Below, in pieces: positions 63,282-64,000 of a stretch of 64,000 bases of DNA (its first letter is position 1; every line of letters begins with the position of its first letter). This stretch comes from Gimesia chilikensis (GTDB lineage Bacteria > Planctomycetota > Planctomycetia > Planctomycetales > Planctomycetaceae). Below the pieces are notes generated by a model, which had not been told where the DNA came from, made no database searches, and was given only the letters and a program-made list of their open reading frames with translations. Location: the NCBI RefSeq assembly GCF_007744075.1, contig NZ_CP036266.1, forward strand, positions 1,729,655 through 1,793,654, in the 5' to 3' direction. Both the position numbers and the translations under genes were made by a program.

Positions 63282-64000
63282 TCAATAGAGAATGTTCTCC
63301 GGCGTCTGAACGTGTCCGCAGTGCACTGAGGGGAGCATCAGTATTTCACCATTTTCACGCTTGAGCTGCGCGCACCAGGCCCAGTCATGGGCAGGCGAAT
63401 CTCGATAGTGGCTACGCCAGTATTTTGGCGTGCGATCTTTCCAGTACATGAGGCAACCTGTACCACAATAGTCGACCGACGTGATTTTGTCGCCCAGTTC
63501 TTTAAAAGCTTTGACGATATGTTCTTCATCAAAATAACCGCCTACAAACTGTGACTCGACATGCCGACTGCGGTAACAGCCTGAGACTGCATTCGGCGGG
63601 ACCCAGCCTGTCGTCAGGTTTTCAGTTAGCTCTTTTCCTGCTTCGAGGGGGATCAGAATATCATCTTCAATGATCCAGTGGATCTCACCTTTCATTTCTG
63701 CTTTGAGTCGATTGCAGGCATGGGCCATGAACTGGGCCACCTTGTTTCTTCTGTCACGCTCAGTCGTGTGGTGATATTTAACCGGATGTGGCACGACTCT
63801 GATTGACTCAAAAATATTGAGATAGCGGTAGGCTTCTCTTCTGATTTGTTCGAGTGTACGTGGGTTGTTGGAGTTGTCCAGTAGAACCAGTTCAACCGGT
63901 TCCTGTGAGTTGATCAGTTTGACCGCCTGAGCAACCGCTGACATCCACTGGGGAAAGTAGTCGACCAGGCGGCCGCTGATGATCGATCCTACGCTGAGTC
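63282..64000 (-). CDS. Glycosyltransferase-like protein (5' end beyond window)
   Basis: The frame is open to the window edge, so the start lies beyond 64000; the visible part is 239 residues. Near its N-terminal end VELVLLDNSNNPRTLEQI fits a GT-A nucleotide-sugar fold of glycosyltransferase family 2 type. HWIIEDDILIP gives a DxD-like acidic motif for metal and sugar nucleotide binding. The C-terminal SPAHDWAWCAQLKRENGEILMLPSVHCGHV has an HDW that may be catalytic. An internal ATG at 63944 would cut away the conserved start. Substrate is unknown. Confidence 0.72.
   Translation of the reverse strand, partial: LSVGSIISGRLVDYFPQWMSAVAQAVKLINSQEPVELVLLDNSNNPRTLEQIRREAYRYLNIFESIRVVPHPVKYHHTTERDRRNKVAQFMAHACNRLKAEMKGEIHWIIEDDILIPLEAGKELTENLTTGWVPPNAVSGCYRSRHVESQFVGGYFDEEHIVKAFKELGDKITSVDYCGTGCLMYWKDRTPKYWRSHYRDSPAHDWAWCAQLKRENGEILMLPSVHCGHVQTPENILY

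Overview
The window looks like chromosomal DNA of a planctomycete, most likely close to Gimesia/Planctomyces. This rests on gene content: DUF1549/DUF1553 proteins (one fused to a planctomycete-type cytochrome c domain), Tat-exported DUF1501 proteins, a CxPSR sulfatase, a Ser/Thr kinase-PEGA-WD40 giant beside a matching ECF sigma factor, PQQ- and WD40-type propellers, and a Flp/TadE-like short protein. Base composition is fairly even and coding density is normal. I saw no phage, insertion sequence, integrase or CRISPR array. Two tRNA genes (Ala-GGC, Pro-GGG) are present.

Layout. 1-3.5 kb: end of an unknown gene, a SAM methyltransferase, then 0.87 kb without a gene that holds a sigma-54-like promoter and a chain of hairpins ahead of a Flp/TadE-like protein, then a YdeI/DUF1801 protein with a CDGSH iron-sulfur tail. 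3.5-10.2 kb: tRNA-Ala, DinB-like protein, LexA, a 1175-residue LplT-PlsC-acyl-ACP synthetase fusion for lysophospholipid recycling, and a von Willebrand A protein. 10.5-20.8 kb: DCC thioredoxin-like protein, sulfatase, membrane/PQQ propeller pair, the DUF1549-DUF1501-WD40 operon, an SRPBCC protein and a leucine-rich-repeat protein. 21.1-24.0 kb: a three-gene Mla/MCE lipid transporter. 24.3-26.8 kb: a PhoX/DUF839 protein and a GntR-type regulator with two winged-helix domains.

26.9-32.6 kb is an ECF42-type sigma factor followed by nine small genes: four DGPF/YCII proteins, three VOC (glyoxalase-fold) proteins, a DUF1579 protein and a DoxX membrane protein. One candidate ECF42 promoter (TGTCGA, 18 bases, CGAC) lies upstream of the first target gene. 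32.7-44.1 kb: transglutaminase-like protein, OsmC, an exported SGNH hydrolase / ceramidase-like / sialidase-like row, an acetyltransferase, a membrane-spermidine synthase fusion, an esterase and an aldo/keto reductase. 44.3-48.5 kb: ECF sigma factor and giant kinase. 49.3-52.3 kb: glycerophosphodiesterase, lipoprotein, tRNA-Pro and PEGA lipoprotein.

52.3-62.6 kb is a compact seven-gene operon on the minus strand: GntR/FCD regulator, cytochrome c-DUF1549-DUF1553 protein, DUF1501 protein, mandelate-racemase-like enzyme, zinc deacylase, sodium:solute symporter and esterase. It reads as an uptake and breakdown pathway for an unidentified, possibly acylated, acid. The window ends in an AT-rich intergenic stretch with inverted repeats and a glycosyltransferase-like gene that runs off the edge.

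For originality I would look first at the structured leader before the Flp/TadE-like gene, the CDGSH fusion, the ECF42 cluster and the seven-gene operon.
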